DNA of 64,000 nucleotides from Theropithecus gelada (GCF_003255815.1 NC_037668.1:11420542-11484541); one strand, 5' to 3'. Shown: positions 11,626 through 24,668, counted from the stretch's first letter. Translations and numbers: made by a program. The notes: generated by a model not told the origin, from the sequence alone.

Positions 11626-12888
11626 CAGCTGTGGCACTGGTATAGGGGCAATGAGGGGCTCATGCAGATCTCCCTGTGTGGGCTCACCTGGCCTTCCGAA
11701 GGCCCAGCTCTGACCACTTGGGACCAAAGTGACCCTTATTATTAAAGGCTTTTAACATTCACAGAAAGAAAGTACATCAAGGATGCGTGAAATCATGACA
11801 GAAACTCCTTCTCCTAGGAACTGTCATAGGAAATTACCCGTTACACTTAAGAATAAAGACCGAATAGAGAGAAGCCAACTCTATCCACAACCAACAGATG
11901 GCGCTATTGTCCAATGCCCTGCCATTTAGGTCTCTGCCAACCACTTACTCTTTTAATACTTGCTAATTTGCTGCATTTGTGCATGATTTTGAAGTGTTCT
12001 AGAAACATTTTTGACTCCACATATCTGAGAAGTGCAAAAGCAGCAATAATATTAAAAGTGTTACTTAGAAAAGGAGCATAATTATGACAAAATGAAGGTA
12101 AAACCATTTTTAAAATTAGAAGGTGGTGAGAACATAAAATGTAAGTTTGTACATGCATGCGGAATTAATTTTTAGACAGTAGGGACAATTCCAAAGGGCA
12201 GAGTTGATCACGAATCCTGAGAAAAGTGTTGTGCCTCTGCAACTGACAATAAAGAGCAAGAGATACAGAAATGAATGAAATGGGAAAGTTTATAGTGTGC
12301 AGTTAGATAATTACAATGCCTAATACGTGCTTTATCTTCACCATAAACTATGCAAGTGCTCTCCTTTCTTTCATCATCACCCAGCCAGCCAAAATCAATC
12401 ACTGTCAATTAAATTAGACTGTTTTTAATTGTGGAGAAGACTTGGGGTTTTTCTGGAATTTGGAACTAAGCATGGTAAAAGCTCTGCTACTTAACTTCTG
12501 GAGTAAGTCTGGGACTAGTTCTGTAATCTGAAAGACCAATCTGTTCTCTCAAATCTATACTACTTCAAGGTGGCAAGGCAGCCCAGTCTGACACTAACCA
12601 TAACTGCTAAGGAGGTCTATTCACCACACCTGCAGAAATGGTTGGGGAGAAGGGTTAAATTAATGAACTTAAAACATCTTCAGCAAGTGACACTACTGCT
12701 TGGGAAAAAGAAAAAAAGAAAAATAAGACATTTAACTAGATCATGTTAGGAAAAGATACTTGATAGAATGCATCAGCAGAAATAAGAGTATATCTGAATT
12801 AAAACTCTGAAAGTTTGACCTTCTGTTATTTACTGAAAGTACACTGGGAAACTGCAAGCTCAAGCTCTCTAAGACACTTTGAATTTAT
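11626..12888. other. Unique sequence
   Basis: No repeat or gene is recognised. The A-rich purine stretch near 12707-12726 is short. Confidence 0.5.
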
Positions 12889-12889
12889 A

Positions 12890-13303
12890 GTATATCAGTC
12901 AGGATCCAATTAGAGAAGTAGAACAAATAGGACATAAATATTAAGAGATTTATTACAAAGAATTGGCTTATGTGATTGTGGGGTATGGCTAGGCAAGTCT
13001 GAAGTCTGTAGGGCAGGCACTCAGGAGGGCAGGCTGGAACTGTCAGGCACAGGTGGAAGCTGCCATCCGTAGGTGGAATTTCTTCCTCTTCAGGAAAGCC
13101 TCAGCTCTGCCTATTAAGTCCTTTCAGCTGATTAAATTGGGCTCACCTGGATTATCTAGGCTATGCTCCCTTTCTTAAAGTCTGCTAATTATAGTCTTAA
13201 ATTACATTTACAAAATCCATTCACAATAACACCTAGATTTGTATTTGATTCTGTAACTGGAGACTGTAGTCTATCCAAGTTGACACAACAAAAAGACTAT
13301 CAC
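12890..13303 (-). mobile_element. ERVL LTR, MLT2-like, antisense
   Basis: It starts with 'tatcagtcaggatccaatta' and ends with 'ccaagttgacacaac...actatcaca', the two ends of an MLT2-type LTR in antisense. 'agagatttattacaaagaat' marks the antisense polyadenylation region. It is a solo LTR with no internal proviral sequence. The Alu at 13304 abuts its end. Confidence 0.75.
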
Positions 13304-13642
13304 AGGCTAGATGCGGTGGCTCATACCTGTAATCCTACTATTTGGGAAGCAGAGGCAGGAGGATAGCTTGAGGCCAGGCATTCAAGACCAGCCTGGGCAA
13401 CAAAGAGAAACCCCATTTCTAGAAAAAATTAAAAAAAAAAAAAACTTAGCCGAGTATGGTGGCATGTGCGTATAGTTGTAGCTACTTGGGAAGCTGAGGC
13501 AGTAGGATTGCTTGAGCCCTGGAGTTCAAGGCTGCAGTGAGCTGTGATCACTGCACTTCAGCTGCCTGGGTGACAGAGTGAGACCCTCTTTCATTAAAAA
13601 AAAAAAAAAGAAAAGAAAAAGAAAAGAAAAAAAAAGAAAATT
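13304..13642 (+). mobile_element. AluJ-like, sense
   Basis: A divergent dimeric Alu begins 'ggctagatgcggtgg' and ends in a long A-rich tail with G interruptions (13596-13642). Its target duplication is nearly intact: aagactatcaca at 13292-13303 and aagaccatcaca just after the tail. Divergence and the AluJ-like right arm indicate an old copy. Confidence 0.9.
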
Positions 13643-13654
13643 AAGACCATCACA

Positions 13655-13804
13655 AATAGTGTTTAGAAATAAGACTGTTTCTGAATAGAAGCGCTTCTAG
13701 ATTTAAAAAAAAAGGATCCTGTAGGCCCTAGGAACTGGATTCTTATATGGAAACCACAAATGTCATGGTCTGGCAGATCTGGTGATATTCTTATGTACAC
13801 AAAC
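13655..13804. other. Unique sequence
   Basis: No repeat or gene is recognised. Confidence 0.45.
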
Positions 13805-13965
13805 CCACTCATTTATTTAGTTATTCAACAAATTTCAATGCATACTTACTATTTGCTAGTCTTTGTAGTAAGTGCTGACACTATAGGAACATGAATGATC
13901 CTTACCCTCAAAAGGCCCACAGACTAGTAGGAGAGACAGAGACACTGTGAGTTCCAATACCTTGT
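13805..13965 (-). mobile_element. L2 fragment, antisense
   Basis: 'ttattcaacaaatttcaatg', 'cttactatttgctagtcttt' and 'ccctcaaaaggcccacagac' follow the antisense 3' end of L2. Confidence 0.7.
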
Positions 13966-14690
13966 GGCAAATGGTAGTTCAGTTGAGCCTCTAAACCTAG
14001 TTGTGAAATTAAGGAAGAGGCACTTAAACAGAATCCAGACTTAAGCCCAGGGGGATGCAGCGTTTAGAGATGGAGAGAAGGGGTGGAAGAAAAGTCATCA
14101 TGTGATAATCCCAGCCCCAGGCCGTGCTGAACCCCATGGAGCTGGTGCTCAAGTGGTCAAACATATTGTAAAGGGACAACTCAGGGAAGACTCTCCCAGG
14201 TCACTCCTACTTTATGTGTTTTTCAGCCTTGCTGTTAATGGTATGTCCACAGCGCCCTCAGCCTAGCCTCTAGGTCTTCATGGAGGTGCTGCTTCAGCCA
14301 GATGTGAGTTTGCTGCCAAAACTGAGAAACTGCACATGGTCCAGGTGCTCAGAGCAATGGCTTTCTCTTCCATCTCAGCTTGGCCAGTTCATCTGCTTCC
14401 CTTCAGAACATCTACCTCCTTACTCATGTTTTTCCTCCCTTGATGTTTTTCCTCCCTTGACCTCCTTTCAAGTAATCAGGCATGTGCACTGGTCATCTGC
14501 ACTATTCATTAGCCTAGGAATCTATTCTTTTTCAAAATGGATTAAGCAATGTCTTCCCTCCCTCCCTCTCAGGACAGAGAAGGTAAATGAAGCCCACTGT
14601 GAAGCTCCTTAGAACTGGTACTGCCACATAGAAGTATAGTACAGGTTGGGTATTGCCATCATCTGTCTGTCTCTATAACTATTCATCCAT
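13966..14690. other. Unique sequence
   Basis: A 110-codon frame at 14280-14612 has no recognisable relatives, and no splice context supports it. A 'tgatgtttttcctccctt' unit is tandemly repeated in part near 14425-14457. Confidence 0.45.
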
Positions 14691-14691
14691 C

Positions 14692-15210
14692 CATACTGTC
14701 TAATCACTCCTAAGCTGTGTGTCACTGAAGGATAGAAATCATTGTTGAATCTGTAATACCTAGTACAGTTTCTACAGCTTCTGCACAAAGCAACTGTTCA
14801 TTAATTTTCTAGTGAAATCAATGATAATGAGATCATTTGAGGGTTTGGGAGACAGAACATTCCAAACAGCTACACCACTGATGCTATAATTCCTAGAATG
14901 TCCCATCTCCTACCTCTGGCTAATTACTTCTTTGAGACTCAGTTTAACACACCATCTTTGCTAAGAAAGTCTTCTGTCCTAAGTACCTTACTAAAAGTAC
15001 TCATGTCTGAGTTGAGTACCTTCTCCTGCTACCATAGAATCCTCTGCACACTTGGGTCATTTCTCTTACTGTGGTGGACTTTGCCACCACTCATGTGGTG
15101 GACATGAAGGGAAGTCCTATGAAATGGGGGATTATGTTCTAATAATCTTTATCAGCATGGCTCAATTCCTGGCACAATGCAAGAATGCCATAAATAATAA
15201 ATTAGTAGTA
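14692..15210 (+). mobile_element. L2 fragments, sense
   Basis: Two collinear plus-strand stretches (about 14692-14810 and 14880-15210) follow the L2 3' region, with decayed forms of 'gagaagtcttccctgacc' and 'cctggcacaatgcaagaat'. Identity is low. Confidence 0.5.
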
Positions 15211-15638
15211 TTATATGTATTCCCTTGATTTTTGTCTTAGTATTAGCCTCATGCCATATAGACTGTTGTGTAGAAGAAATATTACTTAGATAGGTGCTTA
15301 CAAATTTCTTCTGTGGCTTTGTCAAATGTGTAGAAAAAATGAAGTCAGGAGGTCTGGGTTGAGTTTTTGACCCTGTATTTTCTTAGAGAAGATATGATTC
15401 CAAGCATTTTGCTTCTTTGAAGCTTCTCTTGAGCAGATGTTGTGGGTTTTACCTAGACTGTGTCCCTCACAGGGGCTGAACACCTGGGAGGTTAGCATCA
15501 AACAGGGATAGCAAAATGCACCAACATCCAAGGAACTTCTAAGGGGTTACTGGTGGAGTAAATTTTATCCTTCCATTTGTGTTAGTTAGTTTGTTTTTTA
15601 AACCTCAGAGTGTTCATATGTGTCCACATTATTGTGGA
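15211..15638. other. Unique sequence
   Basis: No repeat or gene is recognised. Confidence 0.45.
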
Positions 15639-15639
15639 C

Positions 15640-15735
15640 TCTTTAAAAGGAGTCAGAATGTCAGAATTTATTTTTGTATGTCTGGTTCCTAGCACAGAGT
15701 AGGCACTCGGTAAATATTTACTGATTTATATTAAT
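15640..15735 (+). mobile_element. L2 3' end, sense
   Basis: 'cctagcacagagtaggcact' followed by 'cggtaaatatttactga' is the canonical L2 3' terminus. Confidence 0.7.
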
Positions 15736-17575
15736 GTATCTGTCGAGCATGTACCTTCAAGTCTGGGACGAGGTTCTGATTTTATTGTCCCTAGTTACTT
15801 ATCCATTTCTCCACTAGACCATTTCTTTTTGCTCTGAGGTGCCTGGCAACCTCAGAAGTACAGAAAGACAAAGGCAAAGGAATTCTGAGTCATGCGTGCC
15901 AGGGAGGACGTACACAGTAGAGTAACTCATTTTTAATAATGGGCTCAGAATTATGAATTGAAGCATTAACTAACACCCTGTGGTGTCCTGGAATGTGACC
16001 ACCAAAAAGCCATTGCCATAGGGGCAGGTCTGGGTTGGTTGAGCAACTTTCAAATGCCAGCTGGACTACAGGAAGAGTTTGTTGCATTAAGTAATTTATG
16101 GGGTGCTATGAAGTTCCTTAAGCTATTATTAAAAACATGCAAACTCCTCCTTGGTTAGACCTCTAGTAAGTCAGACTTCTAACTAAGCAGAACTGATAGG
16201 CTCGTCTTTTGATGTTTAACGAGTTCTGCAGCAGATGTGAGATGTGATGGACAGGGCTGTGGTGGTGATTTACTGGTCATGAAACAGAATGATGAGAGCC
16301 CTCTCCTGAAGAAAGAAAATGTAGCCAAAGGACAGGTTTCCCCCTCCCCTCCCCACAACCCCCTGCCTTCCTCTCCCACCAATCCCTTCCCCTTCTTTCT
16401 TTCTGCATGTGTTTTTGATTTCCTTACCCCCCTGCCTCTCAAGACTGGGATCATTTCCATTCAGGCACACACAGAACACTGCAAACTAATTAGCCTTGGA
16501 TACAGCCACAGGAAGTCAGGCTGCCAAATCCTCTTTCCCCCACAATTCCTCAACTTTCCGAGCCTGCCTCAGGCCCATGGCCTTGCACTGGGCCTCTCTG
16601 TATAAGTTGCCAGTTCTAATTTTGCAATTTCCCTTCACCTTATAGAATATGCCCAAGCCTGCCAGTGGATGGAGAGGGAAAGGCTTTGGAGTCAGTCTTG
16701 TCCTCTGGACTTTTTCCGCTAGCCCCTTCTCTACTTTCTCCCTACAATTAGGGAGATGTATTTGGATACAGTTTCAGTGTTGACTTGTCAATCTGACCTT
16801 TGTTAATGCTTTTTAAAGGAGAGCATTGCCCATCATGCAAGAAGCTTGGGAGAGTTCCCCACTAGACTCTTCTATCACACTCACATCTCCAACTCCCAGG
16901 GGCCCTGTACCTCTGACTTTTCATAAAGGTTAAACTATTTTCCCACAAACTGTAGATGTCAGCCCTTCCCTAACTGATTTAGCTTGAGCGTCCTTGACAC
17001 TGGAATAGGGTGTGAAAGGAAGACAGGGAGAAGAGAGGGGGCTGAGAGGTAGAGAGTTGATAGCCTGGGTTCTGGGACCCATACAGGGGAGGCGTGGCGT
17101 GTGGGCTCCTCATAAGGGGCACCCCTCTATGGAAGCCCTGAATTAGAGGCAGTCAATGGTAGCTCGCAGGCCAGATCTAAGCCGCAAAATAGGAAATTGG
17201 TTGCCAACATTTAAAAATCAGAAGATTTCACATAAAAATCCAAATTGCTTGCTTCCTAGAAGAAAATTAGATCTGGCAACACTGAATCAACGTTCAGTCT
17301 TGCATGATACAATTGGCTGAAGCTGAGTAGCTCCTCCATCCTAGAAGTGGAGCATAAACTCTCCAGATCACTGAAGTCCCCACTGCCCACTATTGTCTTA
17401 CTTGATATTACCTACCTGGCTCATGAAAACATTTGAATTTGCCACTTTTGCTCTAAATGGAGACAGGGAAATTTAATATTGAATCATAAGATACTTGGTA
17501 GGCTAGAAAGTATGACTTTTCCTCTTTTCTATGTCATTCAATCACATCAATGTACATACCATGTTAAAGCAATTC
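15736..17575. other. Repeat-poor unique sequence
   Basis: No repeat is recognised across 1.8 kb. A 122-codon frame at 16237-16605 lies in proline/serine-rich pyrimidine sequence and has no family resemblance. Non-coding conserved elements are possible but cannot be judged from one sequence. Confidence 0.5.
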
Positions 17576-17577
17576 CT

Positions 17578-17695
17578 GTTAAGTTCTTGGGCTTCCTTCG
17601 CTATTAGATTGTGAGCTTGCTGAAGGCAGGGGCCTTGGCTGTCTTGTTCATCATTATACCCCCAGTGCTTTGCATAGTGCTTAGGCATCCAACAC
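17578..17695 (+). mobile_element. L2 3' end, sense
   Basis: 'gattgtgagcttgctgaagg' followed by 'cagtgctttgcatagtgctt' matches the L2 3' region. Confidence 0.75.
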
Positions 17696-17729
17696 ATTTT
17701 TTTGACAGAGTTTCTTGATTTGCTTTCTC

Positions 17730-17850
17730 ATTCATCAAACTTTATTGAATATTTCATGCGTTGTGCTAGGTATCATGAAACATGTTTACGATATCACGTG
17801 ACATGTTCCTCAGTTAGTTCAGAGAGCAGGAAATAAGATATGCATAAAAG
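17730..17850 (-). mobile_element. L2 3' end, antisense
   Basis: 'cattcatcaaactttattga' and 'gcgttgtgctaggtatcat' match antisense L2. It lies tail to tail with the sense L2 at 17578. Confidence 0.6.
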
Positions 17851-19775
17851 TCACAGAATTCAAGAAGTACCAAAAAAGGTGTTTTTGTAAAGCAAGTTCT
17901 ATGGGTGAGCTTCTCAGAGAAGGATGCATTTGAGTAGGCTTTATAGGCTGGGTAGGATTTGGCATGGTATTCACTTATTTTTTTTAACCACATCCTTTAT
18001 CTCACCTGTGCATTACAGGGCCCGTTTTTTATCACCAATTGTTATCTCTCCCAATCTGCCAGTGACTGAATTGTATTAATTTCTAATAGTTGTTAAATGG
18101 CTTTGTTGCTGTGTGGTAGGAGGCCAGATACTATGGAAAGCCATGAGCTCCAGCCCACATTGTGGTAAGCCTAGCAGAATAGAAATAGATGCATAATAAA
18201 TACTTCCCATGATAACGGGAAGGATTATCAAAAGTCTTGATAACGATGATAATGAAATAGCTTGGGCAGAAGGCAAAAGCATTAAATGTACCAAATGTGA
18301 AATGCAAAGCAGAAAAATCATCCTGTTTTCATGAGCTTCAATGAAAGAGATGTGCACTGTCACCTAAGCACCCCATAGGGTGCTTTTCTGGACCTACTGC
18401 CAGCTACAGCGGCACCTAACACCTAAGCTATGTTAGGTAGCAGAGTTCACCCAATCCTTGTGAATCAAAGAAGTTCTCTTGGGCTCTCAGTTCAGTACTT
18501 GGAATTCCCTTCTCAAAAGCCTGTTCACTGTAACCATCATTTGCCATTCAGATGGGAATAATCTTATGGCACCTTTGTTCATCGGGCCTTGCTCCAGAGA
18601 GGCAGGAAAACTATCGTCAGGAGGGTTACAGGGAGGGGAAGGTAGTCAACCAGGAATATTTCCAAGAAAGTAAATCTATGCCTAACATGTTTTCTTTTAC
18701 ACAAATTTTATAGCACTTGAATTATGTTACCATTGATATAGTGTCATCAAATATATACTTAAACTATGATCAAATCATGATGGGCATCATTACTAAAATA
18801 CCACTAAAGGGAAAGTATTTGAAAGTTCAGTATTAGTTCAGTAGAAATTAGTATATACAGTTCATGGCAAAATGCTCATTCCAGGACCCCTATAGAAAGA
18901 TATCTGCAATAGTTATTATCAATACAATCTTAGACCTGTTTAAAAAAAAGAATTCTGAAATTATAAATTATATACATATATTAATAGTATAGATATGCTA
19001 ACTATAAAATGGAAACCTCAGCTCCAAAGAGACTTGAGTTTTCACATTAGATATTTAGTCATCTATTTAAATTGTGGATAGGAGAAACACATAACATCTA
19101 TGTTGTGACTCAACCCTCCCATACCCATTACAGACATCGCTAATTGATCACATAGTTTGTTACTATGGTACTAAGAGTTGTCCCTCAGAGACTTTTCAGA
19201 TTATATTGGCTTCATATGCTTTAAATTTGTGTTGTATGGTTAATCTGAAAGTGATGATACTTTCAATATATTCCTGCTGACAAGCTGGGTTTTTAATAAT
19301 TTTAATTTGCTAAGATCTTCAGATCTGAAATTTTGGAAAGGGCTCCACTTGTTGAATAATATGCTTGAATACTTCTATGTTTACAGTAGATGGGAAAGAA
19401 TCTCAGCATATTTTTCTTCTGGTTTTCATGTGGTCAATGATATCATTATGGCACCCATGGTGGATGGCAAATGTTTACAAACAGCCATAAGAACTGTGTT
19501 GCTTTACAAATATTACAAACATTTATAAATGTGAGAGCTTCAGAGATAGCACAAGTCTATGAATGAATGCTCAAAGAAAACTTAAAAAAAAAAAAGATTT
19601 TTCAGCACTTTGCTAAAAAAAAAAAAAAAAAAAAAAAAGATTTTTCAGCACTTTGCTCAGACAGCCACTCCTAACTACTGAACTTAATATTCAAATTGAA
19701 ACTTATTTTCCATCCATAATCTAGATCTTCACAAAAACAAAATATTTCTGAAGATATATTTCAGGTCACATAAAA
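17851..19775. other. Repeat-poor unique sequence
   Basis: Apart from the A-rich tandem unit at 19584-19657, nothing is recognised. The stretch near 18060-18340 is AT-rich with several GATA/TTATC words, which is weak grounds for a regulatory guess. Confidence 0.45.
19584..19657. repeat. Two-copy 43-bp tandem repeat with poly-A
   Basis: The 19-base word gatttttcagcactttgct occurs at 19596-19614 and again at 19639-19657, each time after an A-run (12 and 24 bases). It looks like replication slippage or a short duplication with expansion of the A-run. Confidence 0.9.
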
Positions 19776-19905
19776 GAGTACTTATAGAGTACTTCACAGC
19801 TCACATGCATTATTGAATTTAATCCACCTAATATCCCTAAATGAAAGATACTAAAATTCCTATTTTACAGATAAGGGCACTGAGATTTGAAGGATGATAT
19901 TAAAG
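19776..19905 (+). mobile_element. MIR SINE fragment
   Basis: 'cttcacagctcacatgcatt', 'gaatttaatccacctaatat' and 'ttttacagataagggcactg' follow the MIR core in sense. Confidence 0.75.
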
Positions 19906-21736
19906 AAAGATGGATATTTTATTGCAAGTTAGTTATCTGATCTCAGAGCCAATAAACACTTGATTATATGTGACAACGCCAAATTGTCAGGTTATACCAG
20001 GATTTATACAGCAGAATTTCTTAGATAAATCTTACCCTTCACTCTCTTCCCAATTTTACTCTGGTTTTTAGAGTCAATCTCTCTCTTTTTGCTTAACCAT
20101 TATTCCTCTTTCTTCTTCCTCTTTTACCACTGAAGTGTGCTCTGTAACTCTACGAATTATAGCACAAGACTCCATCTCAAAAAAACAAAAAAACAAAAAA
20201 AAACTTCTCAACACTAGTGAAGAGGTAGAGTCCTTGCCCAGCCCAAGCCACCAGCACTCAGCTATCTCTTGGGAAGACAGTTGAGTCCTCACTCTGGTTA
20301 AAGTCACTCAAGCTGACAATCCATATCCAATAAAGATCTGTGTCTCTGGAATCTTTGATCAGAAGAATTCTGATACAATGCAAATAATTGGTCCAATTTG
20401 TCTTCTGGTTCCCAAAGAAGATCAGGTAGAATGACCAACTTGAAATTAGCCAAAAAAGCTCATCTCTAATTACAGGAGCAATTTGGCATTTAGTGATATG
20501 TCCCAGCATTAGTTCACACAAGACCCTTCTACGTGTACTGCTCAATAAGATCTGATGTAAGAAGCTTGGATTCCATCGTACATAGTATTCAAGAAAAAGT
20601 GCATAAGGCAAGTTGCTGAGAAGGGATTAACAGCGGTGCAGGTATTACTTTGAAGCATATAATTCCAATAATTGATATGAGCATTAGAGGATTCTCTCTC
20701 TTTCTCTCCCTCTGGCCTAATTAATTTTCAAAAGGCATCAACCCTTAAGTACCATCAATTTCATTGCCCTGGTATTTGAAATGGGGTGCCTCCACAGCTT
20801 ATCAGTAAGGTTTTCTAAAGTTTCCATGGCATTCAACCACCAAAATAAAATTCAGGAGAATACAGTTGTCAAAAGCATTGTCATCCTAATAAAAATGTAT
20901 GCTAAAAATACATGTGCTTTTGATTCAGATCTTAAATTGTGAAATAGGCTGGATCTGCATAGGTCAAGCTGAGCCACAGCCCAGTGACTTTCAACCTGTA
21001 TATAATCTATATGATTCAAGTTTTCACAATCTTTTGTAGATAACTTGAGGGCTGCACTTTAGCAATGGTGAAAATTGGACTTGAGAATCTACATGTTTGA
21101 AATTCTTCAAAACCTAGGAATGACTTTTGAGATGTTATCTAATTTCTAATCTCATATGATCATACTGCAGAAATAAAATCTTTTAAGGAATTATGTTGAT
21201 TATGAGAAAGTGCTTCTGTGTGTTCTCCTCAAACTATGTGTTCTTAGTCTCTCCAGAGAACCATGAAATCTGCTTATTTCTTATGTAGTCGAAGAATTAT
21301 CATGAAATTCTACTGACTGGGCAGGAACTTTGTGCTCATACCTTCTTTCAGTTACAATTCACTGTTAACATACAATAAATAAATCACTGAAATATGCATT
21401 TTCACTACATCATTCATTGTAATAATTGTCACCACCTTCTATAGACTTCTTTGCCTGTGATTAATGACAAGTTGAGGTGCTGATTTGGACACTAGCATAG
21501 ACAAATCTGGTGACATAGGAAATCTGGCTAAATGTACTTGGATTAGGAGCCTCCTGAGTAGTGAGACCAAAACCCAAAGATAATTGTTAATAGTTTATTA
21601 TTAAATAGGAAAGCATTCCATTATTGGTGTTAGCAATCACTGAAATCTTCCAAATAAACTTGATAAAATTAATCAGGGCAGAAGGGAGGGAGATAAACAA
21701 AAATAAACGAGCTTGCAGCACATTCCGCATTACTCA
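19906..21736. other. Unique sequence
   Basis: No gene is recognised. A short 'agactccatctc' word followed by A-runs with C (20168-20203) may be the relic of an Alu tail. Confidence 0.5.
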
Positions 21737-22228
21737 TGAGGGCAGCCTGCTCTCGGACCTGCTTCCTTACAGCTGTTTGGTGCCTACTGTGCTAGAATCA
21801 GGTAGACCCTAGATTATAGTTCTCCTGACCTGTTCTATAGATAACGACTTGAATATTATGAAACATTACGTTTTCCCCTTGAGATAGTCCTTCAGGTTCT
21901 GTGTACTGATGCAACTACTGACTAAGCTGGTCTGAAGCATCCCAAGAGGAGCTGACTCACCAAACGATGCAGTTTCCACATCCTGATGTTTTCATCCCCC
22001 CTTGCCCCAACCAATCAACAGCCTCAAGTTTCCAGCCCTTCACCCTCCATAATTCCCTTAAAACCCCAGCCAAGGACTCCTCGTGGAGACAGATTTGAGG
22101 GTCTCCTTCCACCTCCCTGCGCAGTGCCCTGAGATCGTTAAACTCTTTTTCTACTGCAAACCCTGCTGTCTCAGTGTATTTAATCTGTTACTGCACAGGG
22201 GGCACATGAACCTGTTGGTCCTATAACA
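21737..22228 (+). mobile_element. ERV1-type solo LTR
   Basis: The stretch begins 'tgagggcagcctgctctcgg' and ends 'ttggtcctataaca', giving the TG...CA ends of a retroviral LTR. It has a C-rich region with a 'ccttaaaaccccagcca' promoter-like block and the 'actctttttctactgcaaac' R/U5 region typical of gammaretrovirus-like LTRs. No internal proviral sequence is attached. The exact family is not assigned, and no clean target duplication was found. Confidence 0.6.
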
Positions 22229-22495
22229 TCATCAGTAAAGCAACTATTGAGTACTGACCTAGAACAACTACTTCCTTTTTCCTGTTATCCCTTTATATCT
22301 TACATGATTATATTCTAAGAATGCCCTCTATTAGTGAGGAATAAAACCATACACAGGCATACTGGACACACCTGGCTCAAAATTTCTTAAACTGTTTACT
22401 CTAATAAAAATGTTATCAAGATGGAAAAGATTTTAGTTCAATGTATTCTGCAGTGGAGCAGAAAACCATCTATATGCATGTTACCATCCCTGACG
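22229..22495. other. Unique sequence
   Basis: Nothing is recognised. Confidence 0.4.
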
Positions 22496-22502
22496 GCTCA
22501 GC

Positions 22503-22795
22503 TTTTTTGTTGTTGTTGTTGTTGTTGTTGAGATGGAATCTCGCTGTCTCCCAGACTGGAGTGCAGTGCAGATCTCCATCTCCCAGATTCAAGGGATTTT
22601 TCTGCCTCAGCCTCCTGAATAGCTGGACTACAGGTGCATGCCACTACACCTGGCTAATTTTTGTATTTTTAGTAGAGATGGAGGTTTCACCATGTTGACC
22701 AGGCTGGTCTTGAACTCCTGACCTCAAGTGATCAACCCACCTCGGCCTCCCAAAGCACTTGGATTGCAGGCCTGAGACACCGCACCTGGCCTACA
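22503..22795 (-). mobile_element. AluS-like, antisense, with (TTG)n tail
   Basis: A full-length antisense Alu begins with TTTTTT(GTT)n, a tail repeat, and ends 'cgcacctggcc'. The 7-bp target duplication gctcagc lies at 22496-22502 and 22796-22802. A small deletion near 22570 removes part of the usual 'gtggcgtgatctcggctc' region. Confidence 0.93.
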
Positions 22796-22802
22796 GCTCA
22801 GC

Positions 22803-24112
22803 CTTTCTTACTTCACACCCTGCAGTGACTCCCAAAACACCTCTCTGGAACACTTTGGTCTCCATAAGGCATAGTTTGAGGAGCAGTAAGTAGAAAAAAT
22901 GACCTCTCAAGTTTTTTCCTTGCCAATACCATGTGGGTTAATACAGGGACCTGGAGGACAAACTTCTTAGAGGTGCCAAGTGGGGTGGTACAATCACTGA
23001 CTCCAGTCAACTAGTTCTCAGTCAACAGAGCAGGACTAGGGAGAAGGGTCCAGTCAAAGAGCATGGAAACCTATTCCAGCAACAGGAGGTCCCCTGACCC
23101 TCCACTCCAGCCCCAACCCTGCACCCATGGTGTGCAAAACACCTAGTCAAACCACTAGGTGGAGCCAAAATCTTTGAAAAAGATGGGTGCTGAGGTCTCT
23201 GGAAGCATGTGTAGCCTTTGCATGAGAACTGGGTTCCTTGATAGGTTAAAAAGGAAAAAAAAGGAGAGAGCATTCGGTAATGTCATGAGTCTATGTTGGT
23301 TTCCGCCTGCCCAGAGATTACTTCTCAGTTTTATCTAAGACCTTTGTAAAATTTGGAAGTAAAAGGCCTCCATATTTAAGTTACTGATTGGGTCCTACCA
23401 CCATCTCTAGAGTTCTTGTAGTGTCCCATTCAGATGCCGGTTTAATAGAAACATCACTCCACAGACAGAATGTGTGTAAGCAGACTTGGAGATGACCTTT
23501 GTCCAACTATATCAAAGTGACCATCTAACCTCGGCTGAAGCATCTCTAGGTATATGGAGTGCACCAGCACTCAAAGCAACCCATTTCCTTTTCTGCCATG
23601 TATGTTTATCACACAATTCTTGCTTTCTATCAAGCCAAATTTTGTTTCCCTGTATCTTCCACTTTTTGTTTCTGGGTCTAATCTCTATATTGTAGGGAAT
23701 TAGTCTAGTCATCTTGAAAACAGTCCTTCAAACATTCAAACAGCCACCATGGTTCCTGGGTGTCTTCGGTTTTCTAAAGCAAAATCTCTTCCTTATTTAT
23801 TGGTTGTTCCCTTAAACAGACTATAATTTTTTTTCATTGTGACAGTAGAATCATCTTCATAGCAACAACTGATGTATAACATATCAAGGCATTTTTGTCT
23901 TGGCTAAACAACAGTGGAGGTAGTAAACACAGTGTCATCTTAATAATAGTTTAGTAACTTTAGGTGACTGGAATGCGAGAGACATGGAGGAACCTTGAAA
24001 AATCAAGACAGAGAGTATGGGAAATGGAGCTGGGAAAGGTGAATCAGTCCAGGATGGGAAAGGTCACATATTTCTCCTTTGCATTTATCTGTCATCCACC
24101 CATCTTCCCATC
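22803..24112. other. Unique sequence
   Basis: No repeat or gene is recognised with confidence. Confidence 0.5.
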
Positions 24113-24114
24113 TT

Positions 24115-24668
24115 TCCTTTAATTCTACCAACAAATATTTATTGAGCAATTGGCACTGTAATAAGCCCTGGGAAGAAAACAGCGAGCAGAACATAGTTCT
24201 TGACTTTAGGCAACATTCTAGTAGAGAAAAAATAGACATTAATCAATAGAAGTCATATGAGTATATATTTATAAATGGCAGCAAGTTCTAGGAAATAAAA
24301 GTGTAGGCATCTATGAAGGAATGTAATGGGGGGCTGATCAAGTTGGGCATGGAATGTTTCAGGGAAGGCCTTCCTGGAGGAAGGACCATTTCAGCTGAGA
24401 CGTAAAGGAAAAGAAGTTAGTTATTAGGCAAGGAGGAGGTGGGCAGAGTTAGATGGAGGAAAGCATTCCAGACAGAAGAAACAGCATGTACAAAGATCCT
24501 AAGGTGGAGAAACTAAAGGAATGCTAAGATACCCTGAGGATAAAGATGAGGGTAAAAGTGGTGAGAACTGAAGGTAGACAGGGGCAAGGTTAGGGGACAT
24601 TGAAGGCCAAGCTAAGCAGTTTAATCTTTATTTAATGAACAGCTAGAAGCCATTAAGGGAGTATTATC
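24115..24668 (-). mobile_element. L2, antisense, about 550 bp
   Basis: This is one of the better preserved L2 copies in the window. It reads 'accaacaaatatttattgag' to 'gccttcctggaggaagg', 'tttcagctgagacg', 'aaagcattccagacagaaga' and 'acagcatgtacaaagatcct', then 'gaaggccaagctaagcagtt'. This is the antisense order of the L2 3' kilobase. Confidence 0.82.

Noticed and set aside
20168..20203. Possible Alu tail (actccatctc followed by A-runs)
   Set aside because: Only about 12 informative bases match, which is not enough to call an element.
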